DNA from: Adineta ricciae
Taxonomy: Eukaryota; Rotifera; Eurotatoria; Adinetida; Adinetidae
Direction of reading: 5' to 3'
DNA length: 64,000 nt
NCBI GenBank assembly: GCA_905250025.1
Contig: CAJNOJ010000119.1
Location: forward strand, 62,001-126,000
Below are positions 12,170-24,862 of this stretch, piece by piece. The position numbers and the translations under genes are program-made. Position 1 is the stretch's first letter; every line of letters begins with the position of its first letter. The notes under the pieces are model-generated. The model worked only from the letters and a program-made list of their open reading frames with translations, ran no database searches and was not told the origin of the DNA.

Positions 12170-12186
12170 CCCATCTTTCATTTCAG
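12170..12186 (+). promoter_or_regulatory. polypyrimidine-AG acceptor before NEO1-like start
   Basis: CCCATCTTTCATTTCAG lies 30 bases before the ATG at 12217. It is a strong 3' splice site in a 5' untranslated position, so it serves either a 5' UTR intron or a spliced-leader addition. Confidence 0.5.
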
Positions 12187-12216
12187 ATAAGAAAACGAAC
12201 GAGCGTCATTATATGG

Positions 12217-14818
12217 ATGGCGACGGTTAGTGTCTTCTTTTTCCTGTTTACGATCTTATCGTTCAATGCAATCGCCAGCAGCACATCAGGACATGTTCTC
12301 TCCAGTCGAAGCGATCCGTCTGTTCGCGATCGTTTGCCTAAAATTGAAATGAATGCCACTAGTCATTCAATTGTCATGACACTTCATCCAGCAACAATCA
12401 ATGACGAGAGTATCAAACGTTTTCGTTTGCAATATGGAATCAATTTTCCATATCAACATACGATTTATATAAACAAAAATCAAACTTCATTATTTATTGA
12501 TAAACTTGGTAAGAAAACGAACGAATCGCATCGATTGTTATTCAAATAAGTTGCACGTTTTTGTTTAGAACCAAATCAAAAATATATTTTCTCATTGATT
12601 GCACTGAACGAAAATAATGATACCGTCATTCCCGAACAATTCTATGATTTTCAAATGCCATCCGAAGGTAATAAATCCTAAGATAGAACCTCCAAAAGTA
12701 AACATTTGTTTTTCTTCATTGAGATGATGATCGTCAACCGCCGAAAACGCCATTAGAACTAAATCTCATTCCTCGTTCGAAAACATCCGTTCTTTTACAA
12801 TGGACTGATGTCGATTATCCAAAGTCCAGTCGTCTGCCATCATCACGTCGTTATAAGATTCAAGTACACGAATTAGATCTGAATCAACAAATTGTAAAAC
12901 AACAAGAAATCTTGACCAATAACGAACAATCACATCTGATTGAAAACTTAAAACCGTTAACAAACTATGAATTTGCTGTGAAGGCAATTGATGGTGATCT
13001 CGAAAGTGATTATTCGTTATCAATTGAGTATTCGAATGCGATTTATCCGATAAAACAGTTAAATATGATAACGAACAATGATCCGTCAAAGGTAACATTA
13101 ACATGGCAAATACCGGAAGATACAAGTGGAATTAAATCATTTATTATTTATTATAATGAACAAGGAGAAAGTGGACCGGAACAGAAAGTTATCGTACCTG
13201 CTGATTCTACGCAAACGACAATTTCAAACTTAAAACCGAATACAAAATATTTGTTTAGAATTGTTTCAGCTAATCAATTTAATGACGAATCAACACCGGA
13301 AACAAGATTGTATAAAACTCCGAATGGTAAAACGAATTTCTATTCCTATCATTTGCTTTCTCAATTGAACTTTTCGTTTTAGTTGTAGATACAAAGAATG
13401 TTGAAGCGAACAAAGGTAAGTATATTGAATGATTTGAATGTTGACTTAATTTCCGATTTAGTTCAAAATATATTCGGCTGGCCATCATTGGGATTATCAA
13501 ATAATTCGTGGCTGATCATTCTGATTGTAATCAGTATCATCTGTTTATGCGTATTTATCACTGGTATTATGATTTGTTCTCGAACACAATGCTGTTTTTG
13601 TGTGTCAAATGATAAAAAGCAAATTCACGATTCTCCAACACATCTCCATCAACGGCAATATTCTCCGACAAGTAACACAGCATCGTCGTCACTTATTAAA
13701 CCAACTGATCTTTGGGCTGGAGCGGATTGTCTTTCACCACCAACAGCAACAATTCGGAATTCAAATGTTGGAGAGAGACACTATGAAACATCGTCAACAG
13801 CGGGTAGTGGAACACTACAACGATGTAACCATCATCATCATCATCCTCTGTATCTTCACAATCAAGAAACACAACCACTGACAAATAATCTGGAATCGAA
13901 TGTGGATCAACAACGACATTCATTTGTACCTTCAAATGATGGTTCAAGTTCGATTGATGGAAATACAAGTGGATTTACATTGAACGGAAAATTTAATGCT
14001 AGTGTCCGTTCAAGGCCTATTGCCGTTGGCGGATCATTTGATCAACAAACACAAAAGAAGGCAATGAAGAATCTACGTAAGTCATCACATTCATTCTATA
14101 AATTGAACGAAACACATATTGCATTTGTTTTTAGCAATGGGTACAGCATATATCATGAATCATACGAATATAGTTCAACAACAACAGCATGTCACTGTTC
14201 GACCTATTCAACAAAAAGCTCAATATATTGTGCGACCTACTGATCAATCCCATTCAATTGGATCAGGTAAGATCCGTTCGAACAAACAAAGATTACTATT
14301 TTCGTTTATCTACTACTTTTTCATTGTAGGTCCATCATCACCCGACTACCAACATTCCCCATCCAACAGTCACTGCAGTTCAAATCATAATCCACCATCG
14401 ATTCAATCAAATTCTTTTCAAGGAGCTGTTGTCTACGATAAAGTCTCCAATACAAATAATGCTAATGAACATTCCGACAGTCAACGTGCACTTCTACTTA
14501 CAGCCAAACCGAATCTACGTAGTTTCACCGTTCCTGTTGCTCCACCAATTATTCCACCACCGACAATTTCCACTAAACAACAAGGAACTATTTTACCGGC
14601 AAATGCTCAATGTAAGTATTTCTCTGCATATCTTAATTGAAGTACTTACTTGTTTTCCACCATTAGACAAATCGCCATTTCGTAGTCCAAATCGTCCGAT
14701 ATTGAATAATTATACAAAAGAAATTTCGTCTGATGAAATTGATGCCAATCCAGCTGATGTCCTCGAAGATGTACGCAATCAACTCGGCAATCTAATGAAG
14801 AAAGATTTTCAATGTTAG
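12217..14818 (+). CDS. NEO1: Neogenin/DCC/UNC-40-like receptor with reduced ectodomain
   Basis: Likely netrin/RGM-type guidance receptor. A signal peptide (MATVSVFFFLFTILSFNAIA) precedes about three fibronectin type III modules; the clearest are around 12760-13020 and 13050-13320 (VTLTWQIPEDTSG...IIYYNE...ISNLKPNTKYLFRIVSAN). A membrane helix follows (WLIILIVISIICLCVFITGIM). The cytoplasmic tail carries, in order, the family marks: IKPTDLW (compare P1 KPPDLW), QQRHSF, a NLRSFTVPVAPPIIPPP block (compare LKSFAVPAIPPP), and a carboxy end ADVLEDVRNQLGNLMKKDF (compare the P3 helix EMAHLEGLMKDLNAI). No Ig domains are present, whereas the family norm is four Ig plus six FNIII. Tail exons join at 14074/14132, 14267/14330 and 14611/14667. 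The family call rests on the tail; the shortened ectodomain is observed here. Confidence 0.7.
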
Positions 14819-15145
14819 ATTTACAACTCTCTCAGGAATTCGCTGATATAGTTTCTTTTTTTAAATATTGTCTCTGTGGTGCTAGATCTCAACTATCTTT
14901 GTTCTTTTCTTATTGGCTTGCTTGCTTGCTTTCTTTTGTGCAAACATAATCATCTCATCTCTTGTCAGACATTGTTTTATACATTGTACAACACTGATAT
15001 GTATACATATAGTCATTTTGTGCGTGCGTGTGTGTGAATGTCGCTAATAATAATTACGTCTACAGATAAGTCGGATGGTTTTTTTTTATTTTAGACGTAT
15101 AAAATCGTGTTGTTTTCTTTTTCAATTTCAGATTTCATTTTCGAT
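14819..15145. other. spacer between NEO1-like gene and GPN3
   Basis: Pyrimidine-rich 3' UTR-like sequence. It ends in TTCAATTTCAG at 15121-15131, an acceptor 14 bases before the GPN3 start codon. No gene is seen. Confidence 0.5.
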
Positions 15146-16254
15146 ATGCCTCGATATGCACAATTGGTCTTAGTAAGCTCGAATCGAGATGCTCCTGGTT
15201 GGATTTAAGCGAGATTGTGTTTATAGGGACCAGCCGGTTCAGGAAAATCGACCTATTGTAGTTCGATGGTAAAACACGGTGAAGTTGTTAAACGAACAAT
15301 TAATGTTGTTAATCTTGATCCAGCAGCAGAACATTTCGATTATCCGGTGTTCGCTGGTAAATGCTAAAATCAAACGTTTTATATTTCGAAAAATCTCGAT
15401 CGATATTTAGATGTACGAGAATTGATTGAAATTGATGACGCTATGGATGACCAAGCATTACGATTTGGTCCAAATGGTGGTCTTATTTTCTGTATGGAGT
15501 ATGTTATTCGATCATTAACAGGGGATGTTGATGAGAATTAATTTTTTCTAGATACTTTGAAAGAAATCTCGAATGGTTACAAGAACAGTTAGGTGATGGC
15601 GAGGATGATTACTTTCTATTTGATTGCCCCGGTTCGTTGATTCTTTTCAAAGTAATTGTGTTTTTGTTTTGAAAATGCTGATCTTTAGGTCAAATTGAAT
15701 TATATACTCATGTGCCTATTATGCGCCGTGTAGTAAACCAATTACAAAATTGGAATTTTCGTGTTTGTGGTGTATTTCTTGTCGATGCGCAATTTTGTGT
15801 TGAACAATCGAAATTTTTAAGTGGAATGTTAACAGCATTATCTTCTATGATTCAACTAGAAATTCCGTTTATTCATGTTTTATCGAAAGTTGATCTTCTT
15901 TCCAAACGCGATAAGAAACGTTTGAAAAAGTACGGAAAACTCCAATAAAAATTTGTTTTGATATGAACTTTCTTTTGATTTAGATTTGTCGATCCTGATG
16001 TATATCAACTGGCAAGCAGTGAAATATCGAATAGTTTTCTCGGAAGATACGGTCAACTAAACAAAGCCATAGCAAGTGTGATATACGATTATAGTCTAGT
16101 GAAATTTTATACATTAGACATGAGTAAAGAAGATTCGATCACAGATCTGTTAGTAGAAATCGATTTATGTATGCAGTATGGTGAAGATTTTGATGTTAAA
16201 GAACCAAAAGAGGTGGAAGATAATGAACAGGATGATTTTCATGATGATGAGTGA
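15146..16254 (+). CDS. GPN3: GPN-loop GTPase 3
   Basis: GPN3 is a dimeric GTPase needed for assembly and nuclear import of RNA polymerase II. The start MPRYAQLVL joins across a short intron to [14 protein letters not shown] (Walker A). Then come [16 protein letters not shown], the switch/GPN block [15 protein letters not shown] with the diagnostic Gly-Pro-Asn loop, [16 protein letters not shown] (Walker B/G3), and VLSKVDLLS (G4). The end is [13 protein letters not shown] followed by an acidic tail. Size is about 280 residues, as in human GPN3. Five to six exons with introns of about 50-60 bp. A polyA signal lies at 16297-16302. Confidence 0.96.
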
Positions 16255-16296
16255 TTCGACTTATTTTTGTTATTTGTTTTTGTTTTGTACAAAGAA

Positions 16297-16302
16297 AATA
16301 AA
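16297..16302 (+). terminator. polyadenylation signal for GPN3
   Basis: AATAAA lies 43 bases after the GPN3 stop codon and about 155 bases before the BRF1 start. Confidence 0.6.
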
Positions 16303-16440
16303 GTAAAAACAATCACGTTGTAACCGTAGAGAAATTTTTCTATGACGTCATTCAATGATGTAAAGAACGAAAAAGAAAAAATGTTATTGCACCATAACAA
16401 ATATAGTCACTTGATAAATGTTTCATCATACGCACCGTTT

Positions 16441-16455
16441 GTTTTTCTTTTTCAG
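16441..16455 (+). promoter_or_regulatory. polypyrimidine-AG acceptor 2 nt before BRF1 ATG
   Basis: GTTTTTCTTTTTCAG ends two bases before the BRF1 ATG, leaving almost no 5' UTR. That is typical of a trans-splice acceptor, though a 5' UTR intron cannot be excluded. Confidence 0.55.
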
Positions 16456-16457
16456 AT

Positions 16458-18565
16458 ATGTCGTCAAAAGCGTGTAAATGCGGTGGAACTGAGATCGATA
16501 TCGATCGTGCACGAGGTGTTAGCGTATGTAAAAAATGTGCAGAAGTTATCGAAGATACATGCATTGTTAATGAAGCGGAATTAACGGAAACGAGTGGCGG
16601 TGGTATACAAGTTGTCGGACAATGGGTTTCGAACGATGATCTACGAGGATCGAGCGGTGGTGGTGGTATGATGGGCTTTAATGCTCGCGAATCTCGACAA
16701 ATTACATTGCAAAAAGCTCGACGTGGTATTATGGATATTGCTGGTAGCATGCGAATGAATCAACATTGTGTTGATGCCGCATTCAAAGTAAAATCAGATG
16801 GGATTTTCTGGTTTTATCAACTACCTTTGTTTTTGTTGACATCTAGATTTATAAAATGGCATTAGATCGTGGTCTCTCTCGAGGAAACAAAGCCAGTCAT
16901 CTTCTTTCTGCATGTTTGTATATTATCTGTCGTACGGAAGGCACACAACATATTTTATTGGATTTTTGTGATCACGTCGATGCAGATATCAGTATTTTGG
17001 CACGTATCTACTTACGGTTAGCTCGAGAATTATGTATTAATGTACCACATACCGACCCGTCACTTCTTATTCCACGGTACGCGGCCAAGCTGGATTTCGG
17101 TGATCGAACAAATGCTGTTTCTAATACTGCACTACGTATTGTTCAACGTATGAAACGTGATTGGTTGAATATTGGTCGACGTTCTTCAGGTCTTTGTGGT
17201 TCCGCTTTATTATTTGCTGCACGAATGCATAATTTCAATCGAACCATTCAACAAATTGTTGATGTTGTGAAAATTTCTAAAGCAACGATTATTCGCCGTT
17301 TACAAGAATTTGAAGTAACACCAACAGCACAACTGAATTTGCAAGAATTCGATACGATTGAACTTGAAGAAGAACAGGACCCACCGGCATTTTCAAAAGC
17401 AAAACGTATGACAAAACTTGCTCAACATGAAGAATCATTTAACATTGAACAAATCGAACGAGAAATTCTCGATACACAACAACAAATTGATGAACAGTTG
17501 GAAAAATTGCATAAACCACGTGGCCAATTGGCTAAGTGAGAACCTTTTTTCAATTTGAATTCGTTTCATACTGAATGCATTTTGTTCGATATTAGGTATG
17601 CAAAATATATCGATATGGAAAAAAATGTTTTAAGTAACGAAGAGGATGAATTAATTCACAAAGTATTGACAACGAAATCCAATAAACGAAAGAATACTGT
17701 CAAATCCGATGATGACGATACTGATAGTACGTCGGAATTATTAACAACTGAAACAGAAACTGTACCCACCGATGAGAATGATATGAAATGGGCAGCTAAT
17801 TACATCGAAGAGCAGCAAACACAATTGATTCTCTCTTTATTGAATGACGGCAATAATAAATCAATAAACAATAACAGTGAACAGAACGAACCAGATGAAG
17901 AAGAAGAAGAAGAAGATTACAAGTCCCTCCGACCATCTCTAGAAACAATGGGCATCGTTCCAGTGAAATCATCATTGAATTATTCAGCAGACAATCCTCA
18001 AGCAAGTACATCGAGTAATGCGATCCGTCAGCACCACGTTGTATTAGATCTTCCTGAATGGCATCCATCAGTTGATTTAACCAATGATGAACTTGATTTA
18101 ACCGGTATTGACGATAATGAAATTGAAGAAATGATTTTAACACGTGATGAAACGAAATTGAAGCTGAAATCATGGTTACGTGAAAATAAGGACTGGTTCT
18201 TAGAAGAGAAACGTCGTCAGCGTAATAAAGAAGCCGCTGAGCAAAAGAAAACAGGTTCAAGTGCAATGACAGCTGCACAACGACGCAAACGCAAGAAGAA
18301 AGCAGCGGCAACAACAAATGATTTAACTAAATCCGGTAGCTCTGCTGTCGGTACTCAGCACCAACTTGGTGGTTTTACGTTGACACCAGCTGGCTTAGCT
18401 GCAGCTGCATTAGAAGCTGAAAAACATTCTCAAGATAAACGTGTATCCAGCAAAATTAACTATGATGTATTAAAGAAATTAACGATGAAGAAAGACACAA
18501 CCGAACAAGTATCAACATCATCACCATTAGCGACAAATACAAATGAAACAGAAAGAACTACATAA
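16458..18565 (+). CDS. BRF1: TFIIIB subunit BRF1 (TFIIB-related factor)
   Basis: BRF1 recruits RNA polymerase III to tRNA and 5S promoters together with TBP and BDP1. The amino-terminal zinc ribbon reads CKCGG...CKKCAEVIED. Two cyclin folds follow: SLQKARRGI-type helix, YKMALDRGLSRGNKASHLLSACLYIICR, and LCGSALLFAARMHNF with the IVDVVKISKATIIRRLQEF segment. The carboxy half has the TBP-binding homology block (DLTGIDDNEIEEMILTRDETKLKLKSWLRENKDWFLEEK) and SSKINYDVLKKL. Intron 1 (about 16788-16848) interrupts AFK/IYKMA. A second intron lies at about 17537-17594. Acidic and Gln/Thr linkers make up the rest. About 660 residues, similar to the family. Confidence 0.95.
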
Positions 18566-18961
18566 AAGACGATTTTCATTCTATCGACTATTTTTACATA
18601 CCATTGTTACTCGTTTCGTACTTCAAGACAATAATGATTTGTTTTTGTTTCATTTTCAAAAAATATCATTGTACAAAATATCTCATTCTTAACTCATCTG
18701 CCTTTTGCATAGTGAGAAATATCTTATCTGATATGACACAACAGGGAAAATTGCATCACGAAACCACAATGGTCTTTTTCTTCTGATGATTCATGAAGAA
18801 AAACAATCGTTTTGTTTTCCTTTCTTTTGTCTATTATGAAATATTTCACAGATTTCGCACGACACATGTCATATTTCGACATTCCCCCTCACGGATTTCA
18901 GCGACTATAAGAGGAGACAGATACCATCGATGAGAACACATTTCACTAAGTCGTCTTCATT
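18566..18961. other. spacer between BRF1 and orphan gene
   Basis: Contains the BRF1 3' UTR and a TATA-like ACTATAAGAGG at about 18903-18913, roughly 50 bp before the next start codon. The frame at 18604-18786 is unsupported. Confidence 0.4.
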
Positions 18962-19831
18962 ATGATATGTTTTGTGCATCACCAACACTTCTCCAACAAA
19001 TTTCATGCTGCTGTCAATCAACTGCGACATTTGAAAGAATTTTCTCATCAGACAATACAAAACCTTCCAAAACGTTGTTGTTCATGCTTTGGGAAACAAA
19101 ATGATGTTCTATCTTCGATAACAAAATGCTATTCAACAAGAACAACGATTTTTGATACTTTACGTCTGATATGTCTCCAATATGAATTGGAACAATACGT
19201 TTCGCTTGAAAAGTCACTTACTCCATTCAAAACCAAGCATTTTCTACGATTACCTTTCCCCACGTTACTCGATTCACAAGAAGAAACGAAACTATCCAAT
19301 GGATTTATCGCCCGACAAGACAATATTCAAGATTTAATTCAACATATTCAAAACGCTCGCTTTGAATTCATTACGCCAACGACATCCAAAACACTGTTAT
19401 GCGATCTTACTCAAGTGCGATACCTTCTAGTGACAAGATGCTCAACATATGCTGAAGCAATTCAAGCCATCTATGGTCTTTGGGTGATGATTTCCGTTGA
19501 AGATCCATCACATTTCGAAATCATCAAGCACATTCTCGAACAACAGTGGATGAAATTTCTTGAAAATAGTCAGTGGGTATCTTCACACAGAACGTTCAAC
19601 TGGCGACAAGATCTTCCTCGAAAAATTATGTTTAAGAAAACTGAAAATGTTCGACAATACGACTTTAAATACGATGCAGATGAAGATGATGCTAAAGAAA
19701 ACAGTATTGATGATGAAATATCAATGGCAACACATCCATCACTAACATTTCGTCCTATTCGGTTCAAAACTTCGAATTCATCACGTAATCGCCGACGGCA
19801 ACATCTTTTATTTTTAGCTACCAATATTTAA
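18962..19831 (+). CDS. uncharacterised intronless 289-residue protein
   Basis: A single long frame with regular codon use. I do not recognise it. It is Cys/His-containing near the amino end (CCSCFG around residue 40) and has amphipathic helical stretches (LCDLTQVRYLLVTRCSTYAEAIQAIYGLW). An acidic patch (YDADEDDAKENSIDDE) is followed by a basic Arg-rich carboxy end (SSRNRRRQ). There is no clear signal peptide or membrane helix. A TATA-like ACTATAAG lies about 50 bp upstream, unlike the other plus-strand genes here, which have acceptor-AG motifs before the ATG. Its lack of introns sets it apart from its neighbours. It may be lineage-specific, retroposed or transferred. Confidence 0.6.
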   Translation: MICFVHHQHFSNKFHAAVNQLRHLKEFSHQTIQNLPKRCCSCFGKQNDVLSSITKCYSTRTTIFDTLRLICLQYELEQYVSLEKSLTPFKTKHFLRLPFPTLLDSQEETKLSNGFIARQDNIQDLIQHIQNARFEFITPTTSKTLLCDLTQVRYLLVTRCSTYAEAIQAIYGLWVMISVEDPSHFEIIKHILEQQWMKFLENSQWVSSHRTFNWRQDLPRKIMFKKTENVRQYDFKYDADEDDAKENSIDDEISMATHPSLTFRPIRFKTSNSSRNRRRQHLLFLATNI

Positions 19832-22152
19832 CTTCTAATATCAAATAGAATTTTGTACAGTCTAATCATTATTTACCGTTAATCATAAACTAACTCTCAA
19901 TTAGTACAAGTTTTTGATGTAATCTAACAGTTAAAGTAATATTTCAGGTCAGGGTATGGAAATTGTCGTGTTTTTGTATAATTGAAATTGAGTACACTAT
20001 AGAATCAATGAGCGTGTTGTCCAGTATTTTGAATAGGAAGTATATCTGACAGAATGAGAATTTAAAAAACTTTCCAATATTTGAAATAAACACTAATTTT
20101 GTTTTGCTGTGGAAAATAAAATGAACACTTTGCTTTTTTTGAGTTAATTTAACAAGATAATTCTGGTACCAGCTTATAATAACATCTGTTCAACACTACA
20201 TCTCATAATGCCTTTCATTAATGGTGTAATCACTATTATGTGACTAATTGTACACTTGGTATTGTATGCTATTCTTCAGCTAGAACTGTGAATAATTTAT
20301 TTTTCTAGATTAAAAACAAATTCAATTGGTTTTGCGTTGCATTTCATGACGTCCATTTGATTCTCCATCGATTGACTCAGTTTATGCGAACAACTGTGTC
20401 AATCTATTTCTTTGTATATAAATATGTATCATTGGAAGGAAAGTGTTTCTCTTCACAATGTACTCGGATTCATTAAGATGACGCTTAACCGTTTCGACCG
20501 GCACGTTTCTATTGCAACAGAATTTTTTATCTATAATTGGAAAAATATTTCGTCTGTCTTACAAAATCATCCGATTTGAATGAAAATCACGTCTCTCCAT
20601 ATTTGAAGGTGCACTGAAGCCGTTACGGCTAGTTATATCGTCTAATTTCGTGTAGTTTTGTAGTTTGGCCGTAACCAAAGACAGTCCGATGAAACAAGAT
20701 TATTAATTATACTTGAATCAGTGATAGTGAACTTGAAGGAGTCTCGTAACAAATGTTCTAAGTTATCATAAGTAAATCTTTTCCAATGAAAATCATTAAT
20801 CTCAACAGTTTTTCTAACAGAGGAGTATAAAAAATAGTAGAAATAAGTGTGTGAAATGAAAAACCAGTTTTCATAGACGATCTACTAGCGGACTGAAGAG
20901 AAGATAGTTAGTAGTTTTAATAACACAAACAGCAACATGGAAATAAAGTAAAATGTAACAGAGAGAGAGAAGAACAAATTTCTATATATATTTGAACAAT
21001 TGAATTAAAACGCGATAAATTATACTGGTGATTGGTAGGAGATATCGAATTGATCAATCGAAAAATCACTTCTGTAAGTCAAATTATGATAAACGAATTC
21101 TGTCGGCATGTGAATGCAATTACAATGTTGAAGATAAATCCAAATAGGAGAACTAAGTTTGAAGAGTATTGTCGAAAACCAAATGGTTAAAAAACACTGA
21201 CAGCGCGCCAATCTTAAAAATACTTTTGCGTATATCTCTTATCGTTTCACAATATACAGCGCTTTTTAGATTCGTATAATTTTACCAGAGCCAAATCTGT
21301 TTTAGTGTGAGTGTGAAAAACCTGATCCTAATTGTGATTGATGCAGAGATGGTGCTCATAGCTTAAAATTTGACTCCAACTCGAAACTTTTGAATCTGAA
21401 AGTAAAATAGGCAATTTTGAACTTGAATCATAACACCAAGTTCGAAGTATGGCATGTTTTGACTATAAACTTTAGTTTTAAGGTAAAATTCAAGTATGAC
21501 CTCTTGTTTCAAAGCAATATCATTAACTTTCAGAAGTGCACACAAGACTCGGATTTCTATTCGAGTTTTGTTCATTTTTTTTCGATGTACTCAGTTGAGT
21601 TTTTGTATACACGACCTTGAAACACTTGATTGTATTATTCGCAGTCTTGTCGATACAAGCAAATGTTCCCGACATAGTCGTTCTACACTTGCCGACATTA
21701 TTTTCCATCGCCGAGCAAATCATCAAGTGTATTCAGTGAAAACGTAAACAGAATACTTCTTTTGTATCGTTTGAATCAATCTTTGCACTCGACTTCAAAA
21801 CGTTCACTCGTTACAAAAGCATTTCTAATCAACTTTTGTTTTTCTTTCTTGCCGATCGACTAATTCATTCTATTAACAAATAAATGTGTCTGGACAGTTC
21901 ATTGTAAACAAATTGAATTTTCTCTCTTTTTTTCCCAAGAGAAAAATTTTTCTGTTTGTCTGTCTAAAACCAATGACTACTCAATTAAAACTGACACGCG
22001 TTCAATTATATCGTTGATCTGTATTCGTCCTTCCTCCTTCTTCTTACAATAATAAACATACAGTTGAGTCTCAAGGGAGAAATGAGAAACGAATTTATAT
22101 TGCACGAATGAAAAACAAAAACTGTACAACATAGAAAATGAAAAGAAATTTG
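19832..22152. other. gene-free region
   Basis: 2.3 kb of AT-rich sequence with no supported gene. It includes 3' UTR-like sequence of the convergent minus-strand protocadherin near 22000-22152. Short frames at 21020-21747 on both strands overlap each other and look random. Confidence 0.5.
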
Positions 22153-24792
22153 TTAGAGTATTTCGTCTTCAAATGATCGACTCATTTTAACGTATGTTGA
22201 CGAAGACGAACTGGATAACGATGCTGATTTATTTGCAGATAATCGATCAGTAAATGTTGTTAAACGAGTCGAATCATTTGTTGTTGTTGTTGTTGATGAT
22301 GTCGATACTGTTGTCATTGCAGTAAATTGTGGTGACGGTGAGGATAATAATAATGTGTCATTTTCCGCTTCATCGTTCAGTGATGAGGAAAATGATGGTG
22401 TCAAATGTGTCGTTGGTTTATTATTTAAAGATTTGCTTCGTTCACGTCGTTGTCGATAATAAAAACAGCAGCAAATTATAAATATAATGACAAGAAAACT
22501 TGCTAAACTAATCAGAATGATTGAAATTAAATAAATATATGTTTGAGGATGTATCTCCACGGATGATTTTAACGAATAATTTCGACATTCTGCTTCTTCA
22601 TAAACAATAAAAACAAGAAAATCTTTGTAGGTTGTCGTAAAATTTTTTAGTTGACCTTGATCGGTTAGATCCAGATCGAATCTGTATTCTTGAAAGATTC
22701 CATCAAGAATTAATAGACCATTAGGAAGAATTCGGATGTCCGAAGACGAAGGATTTTTCAATGAAAAGACAATTTCTCCATTTCGACCTTCATCCGAATC
22801 ATAACCTTCCAATTGAATTTCAATTGTTTGATTACTATTTGTTAAATTATAAATATAACAATAAGGCGATTGTGTTTGTAGTTGTGGTTTATTATCATTT
22901 TGATCAAGAATATCAATACGTACGGCGAGAACATCAGTATGAATGGAATCATTAGCAACAATACGAAAATGTAGCTGAGTGAGCGTTTCCCGATCGAAGC
23001 TTCGTTTTGTAAATAAGAATCCAGTGGTTTTCAATTGGATCAAATGTTTTATTGAAGGAAGATCATCTGGATGAATGGAATAAACTATCTGATCATTTTT
23101 ATCTTCATCTTCGGCTTGAATTTGTCCGATAAAAGTGTGACTCGCTTGGTTCTCTTCGATTTGAAATCGTGTCGAATTCGTGGGGAATTTAACCGGATTA
23201 TCATTGACATCATGGATATGAATGATAACAGGAACAGATGTCTGATGTCCAACTTTATCTTCTGCTTGAATTGCAAATTGATAGACGGATTGTTTTTCAT
23301 AATCGAGATTTTGCAAAACAATCAATTGATTTCGTTCGTTTAATTTAAACAGATGTTTATAATCATGTAGTGGATCAAATTGAAGTTGAAGTGTAATTTG
23401 ATCATGTTCATCGGGATCATCAACTTGGATTGTCTGAAGGAGGAAATTGTCTTGATTATTTTCATTTAGATCAAATGTAAAATTGCTCGAATTAACAAAG
23501 TGCGGTGAACAATCGTTCACATCGATTAAATGTAATTCAAACTGATTTTCACTTGTTTGCTTCGGTTGGCCATGATCAGATGCGAATAATGTGAATGAAT
23601 AGAGTGATTTCTCTTCTCGGTCAAGTTGACGTGTGGTTTTTAAAGCATAAGTATTATCAGTAACTTTTTCTAATTGTAAAATAGAAGTTTCATCAATGAT
23701 TTCGACGGTGACATGCCCATTTTCACCTGTATCACGATCGGACACAGTTAGATAGAGAATTGGAGTGCCAAGAGAGACATTTTCTAATACGTAAATGATG
23801 GAATTATTGATTAACTGAACATCAGCTGGTGAGAAAGTAAATATTTCAGGCGGCCAATCATTCTCATCGATGACCTAAACAGACAAGAGAAGAGAAGATC
23901 ATTTGTTCAGATTCATTGACATTCCTACCTCGACAATGACTGACGCATAAGTTGGAACAGCATTTGGTCCTAAATCTTTGGCTTGGATTTGTAATTCATA
24001 GTTGTTTCTTTCTTCATAGTCCAAATTATGAACGAGAGTAATTGAACCATTTTCTGAGTTCAGATGAAAAATTTTATTGATTGTTGCATCATTGCGTGTC
24101 CATTTCGAAAACGTGTATCGAATTTGCCCGTTGAGACCTTCATCTGGATCAAACGCTTTCATCTGAATAATTTCCGTACCAATTGTTGTCAACTCCGAAA
24201 TCTTCAAAATCACAGGTGATTGTTGATTGGCTTGAAATTTTGGTGAATTATCATTAATATCCGTAACGGTTAAAAGAATCTTTGTGCAACACGATCGTTT
24301 CTCGTTATCAGGGCCTTCATAAGCACAAAAATGAAAAAAGTATTTCTCTTGTAATTCTCTATCTAACGGTTGAACGATGATTATCGATGGACGAATTTGA
24401 TTATCGAGGCGAAATTCTGAGTAATTATTCGATTGAATTGAATACGATTGAACATTATTGGGTGTTTGATCAGGATCATGCGCAATTGGTAAAATGATTC
24501 GACTATTCAAACGGACGCTTTCGCTGATATTCAGATAATAAATATCATTGGAGAAATAGCAGAAATTATCATTTTCATCGAGAATTAATATTGGAAGATA
24601 AATAATATGTGTGTAAACATCACTGAGAGCATTGATTTCAAGTTTGAGTAAACAATCCGACGAACACGAACATAAATTTAAACGACAAAGATCTTCTCGA
24701 TCAAGTGGTCGTTTAACGGTTATCGTACCTTTCAGATCATCTAAGAGAAAGTACGATATCACCGATGTTCGAGTTAAAAACGTGAAACCCCA
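22153..24792 (-). CDS. protocadherin-type cadherin, 5' end interrupted
   Basis: Calcium-dependent adhesion receptor. It has at least five to six cadherin repeats, each ending in a DxND-type linker: ILDENDNFCYF, VTDINDNSPKF, VIDENDWPPEI, LIDVNDCSPHF, IHDVNDNPVKF and ILDQNDNKPQL. One membrane helix follows (ISIILISLASFLVIIFIICCCFYY), then a short Ser/Thr-rich cytoplasmic tail of about 110 residues that lacks a beta-catenin-binding region I can see. The first block, VKRPLDREDLC...DCLLKLEI, matches the end of protocadherin EC1, so only the signal peptide and the start of EC1 are missing. One intron at about 23877-23930. Coding continuity stops at the ambiguous base 24793; sequence upstream of it reads out of frame or hits stops. 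Confidence 0.85.
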
Positions 24793-24793
24793 N
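24793..24793. other. ambiguous base (N) interrupting the protocadherin
   Basis: This is the only ambiguous base I noticed in the window. It lies exactly at the edge of the left arm of an inverted repeat and inside protocadherin EC1. Confidence 0.95.
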
Positions 24794-24862
24794 TTGCATT
24801 AACAAAAAAAGAATCTTCTTCTGCGCGAATTGTCTTTGCGTATGATTGATGAAATTCTTTTT
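24794..24862 (+). repeat. left arm of perfect 69-bp inverted repeat
   Basis: It begins directly after the N and is the exact reverse complement of 25775-25843, as read by eye. Confidence 0.9.
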
